DNA of 64,000 nt from Sphingobacterium bambusae (GTDB lineage: Bacteria; Bacteroidota; Bacteroidia; Sphingobacteriales; Sphingobacteriaceae). Positions 17,303 through 28,000 of the stretch are shown piece after piece. The notes below the pieces were generated by a model. It did not search any database and was not told the DNA's origin. It worked only from the letters and a program-made list of their open reading frames with translations. The position numbers and the translations under genes were made by a program. How positions within the stretch are numbered: the stretch's first letter is position 1; every line of letters starts with the position of its first letter. The DNA lies in the NCBI RefSeq assembly GCF_033955345.1, contig NZ_CP138332.1, forward strand, positions 4,650,001 through 4,714,000, given 5' to 3'.

Positions 17303-18853
17303 CTATCTAAAGTTGCTATTTGCATCGATTTGTGTTTGTGGGATAGGAACAGACTCGCTCTGTCCGGGTACGAAGCGTGCTCCAAACACCTGTTGTGCAC
17401 GTCCGGTGCGCACCAAGTCGTTAAAGCGCTCGCCCCACCATTCACAGGCAAACTCTGCTCGACGTTCGTCAAGTATCTGATCCAGTGTAACGCCTTGTAT
17501 GGGAGCCATCTGTACGCGTTGACGCACGAGGGCAAAGGGCTCATCACCATTTTGTCCTTTTCTTACCTTGGCTTCAGCATTCAACAGTAACGCATCTGCA
17601 TAGCGCAAGATACGCACATTGTTGTTGGCACCATATTCCATTCGGCCTTCGGTCATTTGGTTGGCAGGAAGATAGGCTTTCCCATTAAAGTGTTTGATTC
17701 CGAAAGTGTTTCCGTAAACTCGGTCTCCACTTGGCGTTTCCTTGAAGGTGGCCGGATTACCATCGATACCGCAATCTAAGATAGTGGTTCGAAGGCGCAC
17801 GGCATCGTTACGATTGGTCAAGAAATCGACAATATTTTGCGACGGAGGAATCCATCCGGCGCCGGATATGGCGCTGCCACGTTGGTCGCCGGCAGGCCCT
17901 TGCCAGCGAAAGAAGGTACCCCAATCTACGCCCGGACGAACGATATCGCCGACAGGCAGTCCGAAGTCGGAATACTGCAACTCGAACATGGATTCATTGC
18001 TAAGCTTTCCGGGAAGCTTGAACAACTGATAAAAATCGGGGTATAGCGAAAACTTGTTGCTCGCGATAATCTGGTTGGTGGCGTCCAATACCTGATCCCA
18101 ATAGGGGCTTGCATTGTCGTTACCGGCCAGGTCGGCAGCGGCTTTAGCCTTCAGTAGTAGTGCCGAATATTTGGTTACGGCGCCAACATGCTTGGACTGA
18201 TTGGGTCGCGCATCTTCTAGATCTTGGATACAGATGTCCATTTCGGCAATGATAAACGTTCGCACTTCGGCAGCGGTACTTTTGCCTATGGTGGTGAGGC
18301 GCGCGATATCGCCACTGTCGGAGAGGATGGGCACATCGCCAAATAGGCGGGATGCCATCAGGTGGGCGTAGGCACGCAGAAAGCGCACTTCCGCCTGATA
18401 TTGGCGGTTCAAGGCCGCATCTTCGGTATTTGCGGCTGGGATATTTGCCGCGAAAAGCTCCAACTCCATTAAGGCATTGTTTGCGGATATGGCCAAGCTA
18501 TAGTAGCTTATCCACGACTGGTTTAGGCCCCAATAAGACTGTATAGTTACATCGCGTTGGAAATTCTTGATGGCCATAAGTTCAGGGTTGTCATTAGCGT
18601 TTGGCGCGGCCTGCAAGTAGTCGTCATCGCGCATGCAGCGGATGGAAAGGTCTATCCAATGGACAAGATTATCGTCGGAAGCGGCGCGATAGACGCCGGA
18701 TACTGGCGAATACATTAAGGCGAGGTTGCTGTAGTTGATCTCCTCGGAGCGTTGTTGATTTTCCAAGGGTTTATCCAAGAATTTTTCGCAGCTGCTCATG
18801 AGTGTTGCGAAGCCTAGGCAGCTACTGATTATGATATATTTGAAGTTTTTCAT
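17303..18853 (-). CDS. SusD/RagB-family glycan-binding lipoprotein
   Basis: 516 residues. The lipoprotein signal ends in M-S-S-C (C22), followed by E-K-F-L-D-K-P-L, the usual SusD N-terminus. The helical TPR-like framework is recognisable in Y-Q-A-E-V-R-F-L-R-A-Y-A-H, and the C-terminal stretch R-Y-A-D-A-L-L-L-N-A-E-A is diagnostic. SusD proteins cap the SusC barrel on the cell surface and present oligosaccharides for import. It lies 18 nt downstream of susC. The paired GH16 enzyme suggests a beta-glucan ligand such as laminarin or mixed-linkage glucan; this is inference. Confidence 0.97.
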   Translation of the reverse strand: MKNFKYIIISSCLGFATLMSSCEKFLDKPLENQQRSEEINYSNLALMYSPVSGVYRAASDDNLVHWIDLSIRCMRDDDYLQAAPNANDNPELMAIKNFQRDVTIQSYWGLNQSWISYYSLAISANNALMELELFAANIPAANTEDAALNRQYQAEVRFLRAYAHLMASRLFGDVPILSDSGDIARLTTIGKSTAAEVRTFIIAEMDICIQDLEDARPNQSKHVGAVTKYSALLLKAKAAADLAGNDNASPYWDQVLDATNQIIASNKFSLYPDFYQLFKLPGKLSNESMFELQYSDFGLPVGDIVRPGVDWGTFFRWQGPAGDQRGSAISGAGWIPPSQNIVDFLTNRNDAVRLRTTILDCGIDGNPATFKETPSGDRVYGNTFGIKHFNGKAYLPANQMTEGRMEYGANNNVRILRYADALLLNAEAKVRKGQNGDEPFALVRQRVQMAPIQGVTLDQILDERRAEFACEWWGERFNDLVRTGRAQQVFGARFVPGQSESVPIPQTQIDANSNFR

Positions 18854-18871
18854 GTCTGTTCCTTTTGATAA

Positions 18872-21800
18872 TTAAAAGCTTAAACGTAATCCCAAACTAT
18901 AGGTCGCCGAAATAGGGTAGACGTTTGCATCGTATCCCATACCGGATATTTCAGGTGTAAACCCATTGTAGCGGGTGAAGATGGCAGGTCTATCCGCCGT
19001 TGCGAATACGCGGATAGGCATCGACTCACCCAGGTTAAAAGAATAGCCCAGCTGTATATTTTGAATGCGGAAATAAGCGCCACTTTCCACGAAGAAGGAG
19101 CTCGCCTGTAAGTTCCATGAAGCAACGGTTCCTGCCGCCGAGGGATATGTGTTCGAACTACCTTCGCCTGTCCATAGTCCTTCGATAAAAGCTGCATCGG
19201 CATTCATCTGTGGGTATTTACGGCGCATGGCTCGGTTGAGGTTATGTATTTTGTTACCAGCAACGCCTTGAAGGGCGATGTTCATATCGAATTTTTTGTA
19301 CTGGAGGCCAATGTTGAAACCATAGGTTAGCTTGGGCAGGTAGCTACCGAGGTTGATGCGGTCTTCTTCATCCAGCTCTCCATTTCCATTTTGATCTTTA
19401 TAACGCAGATAGCCGGGTTGGATAGCTGACCCCGGGTTCAGCTCGTTGTAACGGCTGGCGATAGGATCAGCATCGATCTCGGCCTGTGTTTGGTATACGC
19501 CAGCCACTTCGTAGCCATAGTAATAGTTGAGCGGCTGTCCTTCTTCCACGCGAGATGGAAATTCTGCGGCCCATTCTGGGAAACCGTTCATTATATTGGC
19601 TAGTCCCCCAAGGTCGGTGACGCGATTTTTCAAAGTTGTCACGTTGACGCCTAGATTATAGTCCAACTGCCCTACTTGATCTTTCCAGTCTAAGCCAATT
19701 TCCCAACCGCTGTTGGCGACACTGCCCCAATTTCCATATACTCGATCCCACATGAAAGGAATAGGACGGCTGAAGGCTAGGTCGTGTGTCTTGCGATGGT
19801 AATAGTCTACCGTACCGTGCAACCTATTGTTCAACAAGGCGAAGTCTAGTCCACCATCCCATTCTTCGACCACTTCCCAACGCACCTGCGTGAAGAAGCG
19901 CCCCACGCGGTAGCCCGGCACACGAGCACCATAGGTGGAGCCGATACTTCCAAAGATGGCCGAGTTGTTGTTGCCTGAATTGACGATAGCATAGCCAGCG
20001 TTGGGCTGTATACCGTCATTTCCAAGTAGGCCCCAGCTTCCGCGAATCTTCAACATATCGAACAGGGACTGGTTTTCCATAAATTTCTCACGGCTAAGCA
20101 CCCACCCCAAACCTACAGAAGGGAAGTAGCCCCATTTGGTTTGGTACTTCGAGCTGCCGTCGGCACGGAAGGTGGCCGTCAGCAAGTATTTGCTATCGTA
20201 ATCATAGGTAGCACGCGTAAAGGCCGATACGCCGGAGTTGCGAGTACCGCCTTCACCGTAGCCCGTAGCCGAGCCTATACCTTGTGCGCCTTGGCCGACA
20301 TACCAGAACTCTTCGGCAGCAGGCACATCATTAGCCGATACCCAAGTCTCGCGCCAGCGCTCCTCACGTACTGACTGTCCCAAAAGCACCGTCCAGTGGT
20401 GTTTGCCTGCTTCGTCGCGGTAGGTAAGGAGGTTGTCCAAGATGTAGTCGTTGTTGCGTGTTTGTGCCGATCGTAAGTAGGAGCGATCGCTACGTTGATC
20501 GTTGTCTATATAGTACACCGGGGTGTAGTTGATGCCGTGTGTCGATTGATGCCGTTGACTCAACTGAGAACGAAAAGTAAGCTTGTCTTTCCACAATTGG
20601 GCCTCGACATAGGCACTCGGTAAAATTTGGAAACCTTTTTTCTGGCTGTGGTTGTAATGTGCTGTAGCCAATGGATTATTGAACCAGAATCCTGTCGGAA
20701 TGCCCAAGGAAGCACTTGTTCCGAATTTTATCGGATCGGCCAACTCCAGTGAAGGGTCGTAGCTTGGGTAGAGTGGAGATGCAAAATAAGCTTGTCTAAA
20801 AGCGGTGTTATTGGGCAAGAACGCATTAAAGTTATTCATGTGCGCGGTGAAGCCGATTTTTAACCAATCCGTTACGCGGGCTTCGGTTTGCATCCGAATG
20901 TTGTATTTCTTATGGTAATTTTCGGCATCCATAATACCGTCTTGGTCTAGGTAGTTGATACCAAAGGTGTAGGTGATCTTGTCGCTACCACCTTGCACAT
21001 CGATATTATGGTTGGTTATCAGAGCTTTTGAACGCAACAGCTCGCCATACCAGTCCGTGTTGGTGGAGGGAACGTCGCCCTGTCCGCCAAATTTCTCGAT
21101 GGAATTATCAACGATGTAGCCTTCGCCTTTTGCGCGTGCATAAGCGGCGAATTGCGTTCCATTAGCCATCTTAAGCACATTGGTCGGCGTTTGAAATCCG
21201 GTGTATCCGTTGTAGGTAACGCGGGCTCTCATGTTCAAGCTACCTTTTTTTGTGGTCACGATGATGACGCCGTTGGCCGCTCTAACGCCGTAAATAGCGG
21301 CACCCGATGCGTCCTTCAAAACGGACATATCGGCAATGTCGTTGGGGTTTAAGAAGTCGATGTTATCCATAAACATACCATCCACCACATAAAGAGGACT
21401 TTCATTATTGAAGGAGCCGACACCGCGTACACGCACGGTTGCGCCAGCACCGGGGGCACCAGAACTTACAACTTGAACACCGGTAACAGATCCTTGGAGC
21501 GCATCCATCGGTGTAGACACCGTTCGTTTGACAAGGTTCTCGACATTGACGGTAGCTACAGGAGCCGTGAGATCGTTCTTCCGTTGCGAACCATAGCCGA
21601 TAATAACGACTTCATCGAGGTTGAGATTGCCGTCGGCGGACAGTTGAACATTTACGGTATTACCTATAATAGGTACCGTCTTTTTGGTGTAACCCACAGC
21701 TGAAACAACGAGGGAATCCGCCGTTGAGGGCACAGCGAGCGTAAAGAAGCCGCGCTCATCGCTACTGCTACCTACCTGCGGCAGGTTCTTCACGGTAATG

Positions 21801-21928
21801 CTGGCAATGACGGCTTTGCCCACCTCATTGCTGATGTTGCCGGTTAGCGTCTTCGTCTGGGCTTGGGCCCATTCGAATAGGTTCCATAGCAAGGCAACTA
21901 TGGTCAATAATACTGCTTTGTTTTTCAT
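18872..21928 (-). CDS. SusC/RagA-family TonB-linked outer-membrane protein
   Basis: 1018 residues from ATG 21928; an in-frame TTG six bases upstream is less likely. The signal peptide ends in A-Q-A-Q. A carboxypeptidase-like domain follows (T-G-N-I-S, then S-S-D-E-R-G-F-F-T-L), with the SusC TonB box V-V-I-I-G-Y-G-S-Q. The plug has the signature D-A-L-Q-G-S-V-T-G-V-Q-V and V-L-K-D-A-S-G-A-A-I-Y-G-V-R-A-A-N-G-V. The C-terminus ends in S-L-G-L-R-L-S-F. SusC imports oligosaccharides across the outer membrane together with SusD. It is the first gene of the locus and diverges from the propeller/LuxR regulator across 186 nt. Confidence 0.97.
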   Translation of the reverse strand: MKNKAVLLTIVALLWNLFEWAQAQTKTLTGNISNEVGKAVIASITVKNLPQVGSSSDERGFFTLAVPSTADSLVVSAVGYTKKTVPIIGNTVNVQLSADGNLNLDEVVIIGYGSQRKNDLTAPVATVNVENLVKRTVSTPMDALQGSVTGVQVVSSGAPGAGATVRVRGVGSFNNESPLYVVDGMFMDNIDFLNPNDIADMSVLKDASGAAIYGVRAANGVIIVTTKKGSLNMRARVTYNGYTGFQTPTNVLKMANGTQFAAYARAKGEGYIVDNSIEKFGGQGDVPSTNTDWYGELLRSKALITNHNIDVQGGSDKITYTFGINYLDQDGIMDAENYHKKYNIRMQTEARVTDWLKIGFTAHMNNFNAFLPNNTAFRQAYFASPLYPSYDPSLELADPIKFGTSASLGIPTGFWFNNPLATAHYNHSQKKGFQILPSAYVEAQLWKDKLTFRSQLSQRHQSTHGINYTPVYYIDNDQRSDRSYLRSAQTRNNDYILDNLLTYRDEAGKHHWTVLLGQSVREERWRETWVSANDVPAAEEFWYVGQGAQGIGSATGYGEGGTRNSGVSAFTRATYDYDSKYLLTATFRADGSSKYQTKWGYFPSVGLGWVLSREKFMENQSLFDMLKIRGSWGLLGNDGIQPNAGYAIVNSGNNNSAIFGSIGSTYGARVPGYRVGRFFTQVRWEVVEEWDGGLDFALLNNRLHGTVDYYHRKTHDLAFSRPIPFMWDRVYGNWGSVANSGWEIGLDWKDQVGQLDYNLGVNVTTLKNRVTDLGGLANIMNGFPEWAAEFPSRVEEGQPLNYYYGYEVAGVYQTQAEIDADPIASRYNELNPGSAIQPGYLRYKDQNGNGELDEEDRINLGSYLPKLTYGFNIGLQYKKFDMNIALQGVAGNKIHNLNRAMRRKYPQMNADAAFIEGLWTGEGSSNTYPSAAGTVASWNLQASSFFVESGAYFRIQNIQLGYSFNLGESMPIRVFATADRPAIFTRYNGFTPEISGMGYDANVYPISATYSLGLRLSF

Positions 21929-21979
21929 GCACAAATCAAATTAACATGGTTAGGAATTCTTGTTTATAAATTAGCAATT

Positions 21980-21987
21980 CAAAATTA
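21980..21987 (-). promoter_or_regulatory. candidate -7 element for susC
   Basis: On the minus strand TAATTTTG (positions 21987-21980) is an exact TAnnTTTG match about 52 nt upstream of the susC ATG. The expected -33 TTTG is not convincing, as is common for activator-dependent promoters; the divergent regulator could supply the activation. Confidence 0.4.
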
Positions 21988-22039
21988 CCGTAAGGATTAA
22001 ACGAGAAGGCATGAAGTAGTACATCATTTATACTTCAAA

Positions 22040-22070
22040 TTGCCTTTATTGGTCTATTTTGTTATATTTG
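22040..22070 (+). promoter_or_regulatory. Bacteroidota-type promoter for the propeller/LuxR regulator
   Basis: TTG at 22040-22042 and TATATTTG at 22063-22070 are separated by 20 nt, matching the Bacteroidota consensus. Transcription would start near 22077, which supports the ATG at 22115 as the true start and excludes the in-frame upstream codons. Confidence 0.6.
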
Positions 22071-22114
22071 ACCTACTTCAAGAATACATCATAAGATCAT
22101 TTGTAAACCGTGTA

Positions 22115-25009
22115 ATGAAGTATATCGACAAACTAATTGGTACGCTGATTCTTCTTTTTCCATTACTTTTATGGGCACAAAATCCGTTGGGCCTGCCTAT
22201 GGTGCACAACTACAGCAAGGGAATCTTTCAAGGAGGAAGTCGAACTTGGGACATCAAGCAGGATGGAAGAGGGGTGATGTATTTCGCAAATAACGAAGGA
22301 CTCATTACGTTTGACGGTAAGTATTGGAAACGTCATACATTGCCCAACCATACTATCGTTCGGTCGATTGCCATTGATAAAAACAACCGCATTTATGTTG
22401 GTGGACAGGGAGAGTTTGGATATTTCGAGGCTAACAGTAACAACGAGCTTGCTTATGTTTCCCTCAAAGCACTGCTTCCCAAAGGGCACGAGCAATTTGC
22501 AGATGCCTGGAATACGGTTATTGTTGATCATGCTGTTTTCTTTAGAACCACACAGAACATCTTTGAATACCGTGATGATCAAATAAAAGTGTATCCGGCA
22601 ACGGTAAGTTGGGAATTTATGGGGAGCGCCGATAATCAACTGTATGCGCAGGACATCAAACACGGTTTGCTTACGTTTTCCCAAGGCAAATGGAAAAGCG
22701 CATTAAAGCAAAACGATTTCAAGGATATTAAAATTGCGGCTATGGCCGTCTTGGACGATCATAAATTGCTTATTACCACGCTTACCCATGGTGATTATGT
22801 GATAAGCGACGGCGTTGTGCATTTACTTGCGCCGAGCAAGTATACTTATGAGCTTTACACGCCTTCTTTGTCGGTCATTAATGATCGTGAATATGTCGTA
22901 GCAACAGCTTCGGAAGGATGTGTCATCCGCGACAGAGGAGGCCGCGTGTTGCAGCGCCTTGGTTTGCGGGAGGGGTTACAGAACAAAAATGTAACGACGG
23001 TTTTTGTGGATCGGCAGCGGAATATATGGGCCGCAGTGGATAACGCGATTGCCGTGCTGAGTTACGGTAGCGCTATTCGTTATTTTAGGCCCACAATGGA
23101 TTATGACGTGACGGGTTATTCCGCACTGATTTTCCAGCAGAAGCTCTACATGACTTCATCGAATGGTGCTTATGTGACGCCCTTACAGTCAGCCTACAAA
23201 AACCACAGCCAATCTGCGGATAACTTCAAGTTGATCACGGGCAGTGACGGAGGGGAGGCTTGGCGTGTTTCGGAAGTCAATGGACAGCTGCTGCTTACCC
23301 ATAACCGAGGACTATTTGCTATACAGCATGATCGATTGGTTGCGCTTAACGAAGGGGCTGGAACTTGGCTGCCCATGGCTCTTTCTGCGGTTTATCCCGT
23401 TGATCGGGCGCTGCTGGGTACCTATTACGGTTTGGATTTACTGCAATTTAAGGCAGGTCGATTTGAGAGGGTTGCTAAGCTTAATGGACGATCAGATTCT
23501 TATCGTTTTCTCGAAATCGATGCGCAGGGACAGGTTTGGGCGTCTCATCCTTACCGTGGTATCTATCGGATTAAGCTGTCTGATGACGGCACTGCTTACG
23601 AGGCAAGGCTACTGACGCAAAAGGATGGACTTCCTTCGGATTTTCAGAATTATGTGTTTCGCGTAAAAAATAAGCTGTTGTTTACGACAGCAAAAGGTAT
23701 ATATACCTTTGATGATCAGCAATCGCGTTTTATTCCTTCACCGGATTTTGCCGACTTTCATGACCTTCCGATTAAGTATTTACAAGAAGATGCGGAAGGT
23801 AACTTGTGGTTTTGTAGTGGGAAGAGAGTTGGGGTGGCGAGACGCGATGCGAAGACTAAGCGCTACCAGATTACCTATTTTCCGGAATTGGAAGGGCATC
23901 AAACATCTGGCTTTGAAAACATCTATCCTTATGATAAAAACAATATTTATATCGGGTCGGAACGCGGGCTTATACATATTGATTTCGAAAACTACCTGGC
24001 GGTAAAAGACAAGCCTAAGGTGCTGCTTTCTTCGATAAAGGCGACGGCCGCGACGGACAGTACGATTTATGATGGCTATGTAATCGCCGAGGAGGCCGCC
24101 AACGAAAAAGGATCAGTTACTGAGCGGACCTTGCCCGCGCGTTTCAACTCCTTTTTGTTTAGGTATTCGTCGCCAAGTTATGGCATTCAGGAGCATATGC
24201 AATACAGCTATCGCCTAGAAGGCTATGATAAAGCATGGTCGGCATGGTCAGGCGAAACAGAGAAGGCGTATACCAATTTGCCGAATGGCAACTATACCTT
24301 TCATGTGCGGGCCAAAAATAATCTTGCCGAAGCTTCTGACACGGTGTCCTATAGCTTTGTCATCCGGCCGCCATGGTATAAATCTATTTGGGCGGTCGGG
24401 ATCTACGTGTTTGCCTTTCTGCTAGCGGCTTACTTTCTTGTACTTTGGCAAAAGCGTGTTTGGAAAACACAGGAGGAGGATTTTAATAAAAAGCTGGCGC
24501 AGATGCGTTACATCCATCAGTTGGAGATCGAAAAGAATGAAAAGGAAATTGTGAAGCTTCAAAACGAGAAATTGGAACATGAAGTGATGTCCAAAACGAA
24601 GGAGCTGGCCAGCACGAGTATGCAACTGATGGAAAATACTGGTGCGCTAAGTAAGCTTCGCGTGGAATTGGCCAAACTGGATGTCGGTGATGATGAAGGA
24701 GGAGATCTGAAAAAGATTACTTCCCTGCTAAATGATGTGGAGAAAAACAGCAGTCACTGGGATCAGTTTGCGAGCCATTTTGATGAGCTTAACGACGGCT
24801 TTATGCATCGTTTAAAAGAGAAACATCCTACTTTATCTAGAAATGACCTGAAAGTGTGCGCCTATTTGCGGCTCAACTTTTCCACCAAACAGATCGCACA
24901 ACTGCAGAATATATCGGTAAGGGGCGTGGAGATACATCGCTATCGGATTCGCAAAAAATTGGGTATCGATAGCGATGTGTCGACCGCCGACTACCTAAGT
25001 ACGGTTTAA
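22115..25009 (+). CDS. membrane-anchored beta-propeller regulator with Y_Y_Y domain and LuxR-type HTH
   Basis: 964 residues from ATG 22115, with a signal peptide ending in L-L-W-A-Q. Residues ~35-650 carry repeated propeller blades of the two-component-regulator type, for example W-D-I-K-Q-D-G-R-G-V-M-Y-F-A and F-V-D-R-Q-R-N-I-W-A-A. A triple-tyrosine domain follows at ~675-745 (Y-R-L-E-G-Y-D-K-A-W), then one membrane segment at ~757-778 and a coiled coil at ~780-860. A C-terminal helix-turn-helix (~900-964) has F-S-T-K-Q-I-A-Q-L-Q-N-I-S and R-Y-R-I-R-K-K-L-G-I. Unlike hybrid two-component systems there is no histidine kinase or receiver, so the periplasmic sensor is linked directly to the DNA-binding domain. 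It is divergent from susC and probably activates that locus in response to the oligosaccharide. Confidence 0.88.
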   Translation: MKYIDKLIGTLILLFPLLLWAQNPLGLPMVHNYSKGIFQGGSRTWDIKQDGRGVMYFANNEGLITFDGKYWKRHTLPNHTIVRSIAIDKNNRIYVGGQGEFGYFEANSNNELAYVSLKALLPKGHEQFADAWNTVIVDHAVFFRTTQNIFEYRDDQIKVYPATVSWEFMGSADNQLYAQDIKHGLLTFSQGKWKSALKQNDFKDIKIAAMAVLDDHKLLITTLTHGDYVISDGVVHLLAPSKYTYELYTPSLSVINDREYVVATASEGCVIRDRGGRVLQRLGLREGLQNKNVTTVFVDRQRNIWAAVDNAIAVLSYGSAIRYFRPTMDYDVTGYSALIFQQKLYMTSSNGAYVTPLQSAYKNHSQSADNFKLITGSDGGEAWRVSEVNGQLLLTHNRGLFAIQHDRLVALNEGAGTWLPMALSAVYPVDRALLGTYYGLDLLQFKAGRFERVAKLNGRSDSYRFLEIDAQGQVWASHPYRGIYRIKLSDDGTAYEARLLTQKDGLPSDFQNYVFRVKNKLLFTTAKGIYTFDDQQSRFIPSPDFADFHDLPIKYLQEDAEGNLWFCSGKRVGVARRDAKTKRYQITYFPELEGHQTSGFENIYPYDKNNIYIGSERGLIHIDFENYLAVKDKPKVLLSSIKATAATDSTIYDGYVIAEEAANEKGSVTERTLPARFNSFLFRYSSPSYGIQEHMQYSYRLEGYDKAWSAWSGETEKAYTNLPNGNYTFHVRAKNNLAEASDTVSYSFVIRPPWYKSIWAVGIYVFAFLLAAYFLVLWQKRVWKTQEEDFNKKLAQMRYIHQLEIEKNEKEIVKLQNEKLEHEVMSKTKELASTSMQLMENTGALSKLRVELAKLDVGDDEGGDLKKITSLLNDVEKNSSHWDQFASHFDELNDGFMHRLKEKHPTLSRNDLKVCAYLRLNFSTKQIAQLQNISVRGVEIHRYRIRKKLGIDSDVSTADYLSTV

Positions 25010-25067
25010 AAGGGCATCTGCAGTTGTTCCTTTAAAATGCGAAGTCAGTTTATACATTCTAAAATAG

Positions 25068-28000
25068 CTAATCGAAGGACTCCTGTATAAGATTTTTAGC
25101 CTGAATCTCCCAATTTTCGGAAACCTCGTCATAATTGGTAACGCAGTTGTAGTAGTCGAAGTCTATGGGTACGTTGCCGCCTGCAAAAGGCCCTGAAACG
25201 CCTAGATAAGACAGCTCATTACCTTCAAATTTAACGGAGAAAACGTAGTAGGTGTTGCCTGATTCTACTATTTTGCCAATTTCTTTAATTTCCGTAGGAT
25301 ACTCGTAATCGTCGTAGAGAAACTCATTAAAAAGCATTTTGGCAAATTGATCGCCTTCCTTGTACATTTGGGGGATCTGCTCGAACAGATTTCTCTCTTC
25401 GAAAGCTTTCATCACATCATAGCGGGTTCGGATGTTCTCCAACTGCTCCTTAAATAAGGTAGAATCTAGTGGCATACGGGCATCGACCATAGCAATTAGA
25501 AGCGCCGTTTTAATATAGTTTACGCCTTCCATGGATGACAGATTATCGGCGAAATGCTGGATATACGCTTGATTAGTCGAAGCGCCAAAAATCTGTAGGT
25601 AGGTGAACATGCGGTTATAGAATACGGAATTCTCATCTGCAGAATGGGTAGATACAAACTGTGCAAGATCATCTTTTGCAAATGCTTCTACGAGCGATAA
25701 CATATCGGCGGTTTTTACGGAAACTTGGCTTTGTTTTTTTAATTCTAGTACTTTCTTAAACCATGTTAACGTTGCCGCTCTGTAGTCTGGGTGTCTAAGC
25801 AACGACGCTATACGATCCATATGTTGCGCGGTAAATTCTAGCGAATCTAAAAGTGGGCTTATTAACGCTTGCGCATCATTTGTTGTGGGTGGTTTCGTTA
25901 GTAAGCTGTTGAAATACCATTCAAATTCAGTGGAGTCAATAGATAGAATGTTTTGCAAGATGTTCGTGCGAATGGCATCGCTGGTTTCTCGGTCGACGTA
26001 TAAACGTTTTAACAAGGGTATCGACGGCTTATCTCCCAGCGTCGCGAGTTCATCAATCAGCAAAGTTCGGCTACCGTTTTCCTCTTGATCATTGGGGTAC
26101 ACGTAACGGATCGCCTTACGTAAGAGCGGGAGTTCATTTTTTTCGAAGCTGTAGAATTTTTGAAGCGATTTCCAAGCGGGTTTCCAAGTAGCAGTATCCT
26201 GATTTTGAAGATCGGTGATTAAAAGATCAGCCTTGGAAGCGAAAATATCAAAGTTCGTTTTTTTCGTAGAAATAGAACTTTCAAAATGCCTGAAAAAATC
26301 ATCTACATTTTTGCGTTTTAGATCTTCTTCACCGCCCGTGACATACAATACATACAAATGATCACCCACAGACCAAATTTGATGTTGCATTGCCGCATGC
26401 TGTTGCTTGTTATAGGAATAGAGTACAGCCCCCTGCGCAAAAGGATGTTCAAGCCTTCTGTAGCTTAAGACAGAGTCACCGTCTTCTTTTATATTGCGAT
26501 GTATTTTATGGAACATGCTATCGACATCGGTATAACGGCTATATTTTCCAAATTGGTATGCTAGGAACTGAAAATTAGTGCCCGATTTTGGATCGATGGT
26601 AGCCAAGTGATGTTTTGTGGAAACAAATTCGGTCGCACGATCGGCAGGCGACGTGTTCAGATCCATCGGTGTCTGTGGCAATGACAGTTTTAATTCGCCC
26701 ACCGCAAAGAGCTCGTTGTCGACCTCTTGGTATGGTAGGAAGGCAAAAGTGTCGAAAGGGTCGTTCTCTGGCAACGGTGCAGTGCTGCTCAAATGCTCGC
26801 GCAGTAATAAGAAAAAGCGATTTCCTCGAAAAAACATCTCTATTTCAGACCAATTGCCACCGATGATCGCTTTGAAGTTTCTCGCTACATAACCGTTTCT
26901 TTGGATATCTCTCGGTTCGACCAAGATATTGCCCATCGCTGTAAGCTGCTGTACCGTCTTTTGATAGACGGATTCTTTGTCGATTAATGATACTCCTGGA
27001 GGATAGTCGTTGTAACGCACGAGGTAAGAGGCGCTATTGGTAGCGTCTAAAGCAAAGGTATTCATGATTTTAAAACTCTCTGTCGCTGGATTGTCTGCAC
27101 TTGGTGCGTCGTTGACCATCCGTTGGGAAATTGGCGGTAATTTAATTTGAAAAGCACCAAGCGGATCCTTAAAGATAGGGATTGATGCGTTGTCGGGAGT
27201 TGATTTGATAACGACTGAGCTTAAAACACGATCTACCAAATTTTGGTATTTACTGTTTTTCTTGATGCTGGCGATCAGCAAGTACCTTCGATTATTCTGT
27301 AGCCAGATTTTCACCTTTTTCTGTGATTCACGCTCCTGTATTGTGGCTTCAAGAATAGTGATTGTACCTTCTTTAAAAATTTGCTTACTGATCAGCATAT
27401 TGGAATTTTTCGATAGTATGCTGTCTAGTGTTTCATTGACAAACGCTTCGTCACTAATTGTGGACTCTCCAACAACGAAAGAAGCGTTGAAGCTGAAGAC
27501 GGCTTCGCTAAACATATCCAAATGCACCAACGTTTTTTGGTAGATGGCCTCGCGGCTATAAACATAGCCGGCAGGAAACTGAATATCGAATCCAAGAAGC
27601 GAATCGCTCACCGTCTGCCAACCCATAGCATCGTGCTCGATATCGAACGCCGTATGCCCATCGAAGGTTCCTTGCACCTGACGGACGTTGTAGCCCTCTC
27701 TGCGAAGAAGATTGATTAGTCCATATTCTCCGGGGAGGTGTGCAGCACCTGTTACCGCAAAAACGGATTTTTTTGGCATCAACTGTACCATCCGTTGCAA
27801 CATTACCACGTTTCGGGTCTTTAGTAAGGTATTATCCTTGAGATAATGTTGGATTTGACTATTCAATAGTTCTAAATTGCCGGAAGCATAAATCTCGATG
27901 AGCCCGTTGATTTTTTCCTCATAGTCCTCGACATCGGCATCGATCATGTCCGCCACGCTTCCGCCTGTTGTAAGCAAAGCTTCCAAATGCTGTTCGGTAC

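Noticed and set aside
22115..25009. Call as a hybrid two-component system (HTCS)
   Set aside because: No H-box, ATPase or receiver domain follows the membrane segment; the C-terminus is a LuxR-type HTH, not an AraC-type one.
26615..26892. Overlapping plus-strand frames in the TraB/GumN gene
   Set aside because: They are antisense shadows without start signals or domain content.
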